In this document: positions 62,890 to 64,000 of the stretch, piece by piece
How the letters are laid out: every line of letters begins with the position of its first letter
Numbering within the stretch: position 1 is the stretch's first letter
Source: Gammaproteobacteria bacterium
GTDB lineage: Bacteria; Pseudomonadota; Gammaproteobacteria; Steroidobacterales; Steroidobacteraceae
Direction: 5' to 3'
Length of the DNA: 64,000 nt
NCBI GenBank assembly: GCA_027315105.1
Contig: DAHUYP010000090.1
Span: forward strand, 44,970-108,969
Notes under the pieces: model-generated
What the model saw: the letters and a program-made list of their open reading frames with translations, nothing else
The model's database searches: none
What the model was told of the DNA's origin: nothing
Position numbers and translations under genes: made by a program

Positions 62890-64000
62890 TCACTGCCCGG
62901 TCTTGAATCGCGTCCAGGTGCGATTGAGCTCGCGCGTATAGGCGAGGCTGTGCGAGGCGTTCGGGTACAGGTGCGCCATCTGCGCCTGGCTCGGATAGAC
63001 GCCGCGATCGTCATAGACCGCCGGATCGACCAGATGATAGGCGGCCGCATTGCCGGTCGCATAGTGCACGAAGCTCGAGTTCTTCGCCGCCACGTCCGGC
63101 CGCAGCAGGTAATCGATGAACAGGTACGCATTCCTCGGGTGCGGCGCGTCGGCGGGAATCGCCAGCATGTCGAAGAACATGATCCCGCCCTCCTTGGCGA
63201 TGTTGTAGCGAATCCTGATGTTCTTGCCGGCTTCCCTGGCGCGCACGCGGGCCTGGCCGACGTCGCCGCTCCAGCCGAGCGCGAGGCAGATCTCGCCATT
63301 GGCCAGGTCCTCGATGTACTTCGAGGAATTGATGTAGCGCAGGTACGGCCGTATCGACAGCAGCACCTTCTCGGCGGCCTTCAGGTCATCGAGCGATTCG
63401 CTGTTGGGATCCTTGCCGAGGTAGATCAGCACCGTGCCGACCATCTCGTCGGGCGCGTCCAGGATCGAGACGCCACAGCGCTTGAAGTTCCTGATGACGT
63501 TGGGATCATAGAACATCGCGAAGCTGTCCACCGGCGCCTTCGGCATGGCAGCGGCGATCTTGTCCTCGTTGTAGCCGATGCCGGAGGTCCCCCACAGATA
63601 GTTGACGCCGTACTGGTTGCCCGGATCGTTCACTTCGATGCGGCGCGTGATCTGCGGATCCAGGTTCTTCAGGTTCGGCAGCAGCGACTTGTCGAGCTTC
63701 TGGAATACGCCGGCCTGGATCTGGCGCTGCAGGAACGAGGCCGACGGCACGACCACGTCATAGCCGGTCCTGCCGGCCAGCAGCTTGGTCTCCACGACCT
63801 CATTGGAATCGAAGACGTCGTAGTTGACCTTGATGCCGTATTCCTTCTCGAACGCCGGCACCACCGTCGGGTCGATGTAATCCGCCCAGTTGTAGACGTT
63901 GAGGATTTTGGCCGTGTCGGTGGACGCCGCGCCGGCGCCACCGGCGCCACCGGGACCACCGGCGGCGGCGCTCGCCGCCGGCGCCGGGCTGCCCGGAGCT
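62890..64000 (-). CDS. potF: Polyamine-binding periplasmic protein PotF, 5' end outside window
   Basis: About 370 residues are present; the start lies beyond base 64000. The visible N-terminal part is a Gly/Ala/Pro-rich linker (GGPGGAGGAGAAS) leading to ILNVYNWADYIDP, the mature start of PotF/PotD proteins. Ligand-binding signatures VFDSNEVVETKLLAG, VVPSASFLQRQIQAGVF, WGTSGIGYNEDKI and LALGWSGDVGQA follow. The linker before the mature domain is longer than in E. coli PotF and may follow a lipoprotein signal that cannot be seen here. Confidence 0.9.
   Translation of the reverse strand, partial: APGSPAPAASAAAGGPGGAGGAGAASTDTAKILNVYNWADYIDPTVVPAFEKEYGIKVNYDVFDSNEVVETKLLAGRTGYDVVVPSASFLQRQIQAGVFQKLDKSLLPNLKNLDPQITRRIEVNDPGNQYGVNYLWGTSGIGYNEDKIAAAMPKAPVDSFAMFYDPNVIRNFKRCGVSILDAPDEMVGTVLIYLGKDPNSESLDDLKAAEKVLLSIRPYLRYINSSKYIEDLANGEICLALGWSGDVGQARVRAREAGKNIRIRYNIAKEGGIMFFDMLAIPADAPHPRNAYLFIDYLLRPDVAAKNSSFVHYATGNAAAYHLVDPAVYDDRGVYPSQAQMAHLYPNASHSLAYTRELNRTWTRFKTGQ

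Overview
The window looks like chromosome of a high-GC gammaproteobacterium, probably from the Steroidobacterales/Nevskiales/Xanthomonadales neighbourhood. This placement is inferred from gene content (class III PhaC/PhaE, LpxR and PagL lipid A deacylases, OpgD, a PotFGHI-type transporter, a PlpD-like patatin) and from codon use, not from a marker gene. I see no rRNA, tRNA, CRISPR array or intact insertion sequence.

Layout. 1-6000: a rhomboid protease, then a minus-strand operon of a Tat-exported flavin amine oxidase, a periplasmic dihaem cytochrome c and a secreted RidA protein, then a GNAT acetyltransferase, a hydroxyisobutyrate-dehydrogenase-like enzyme and a glutathione peroxidase. 6300-14750: an Omp85-type barrel with a Pro-rich tandem repeat, then a full polyhydroxyalkanoate (PHA) locus: phaB, a class III synthase pair phaC-phaE, the regulator phaR coupled to a second reductase, a phasin with a strong promoter, and a second, class I synthase. 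14800-21500: mostly housekeeping enzymes (glyoxalase, aquaporin Z, phosphoribosyltransferase, enoyl-CoA hydratase, SDR, gamma-glutamyltransferase, exonuclease III, FmdB-like protein). 21600-25100: an envelope cluster with an LpxR-type and a PagL-type lipid A deacylase flanking an unrecognised barrel protein. 25100-34800: a YHS-domain protein, a formyltransferase, an M28 peptidase, a GMC oxidoreductase, an RNase Z-like hydrolase and a large secreted propeller-like protein.

34960-42350 is accessory and is the most interesting part. A TIR-TM-TPR protein is divergently paired with a SLOG-like protein carrying four membrane helices. Next comes a truncated, frameshifted DODA dioxygenase remnant, then an AAA ATPase/TOPRIM-like operon with a small third gene, then a gene remnant. 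The island ends at an msrA gene interrupted by one amber codon.

43000-50700 returns to core genes (PlpD-like patatin, TPR protein, agmatine deiminase, isocitrate dehydrogenase, OpgD). 51100-56630 is a reactive-sulfur cluster: an ArsR-rhodanese fusion regulator with a palindromic operator, divergent from a persulfide-dioxygenase-like enzyme, a SHOCT membrane protein, a DsrE protein, a small unknown, a cysteine desulfurase, a decayed methyltransferase and an MFS transporter. 56800-64000 is one tightly spaced minus-strand array: potF (cut by the window end), potG, potH, potI, a polyphosphate glucokinase, a methionine-type aminotransferase and a Cys/Met-metabolism PLP enzyme.
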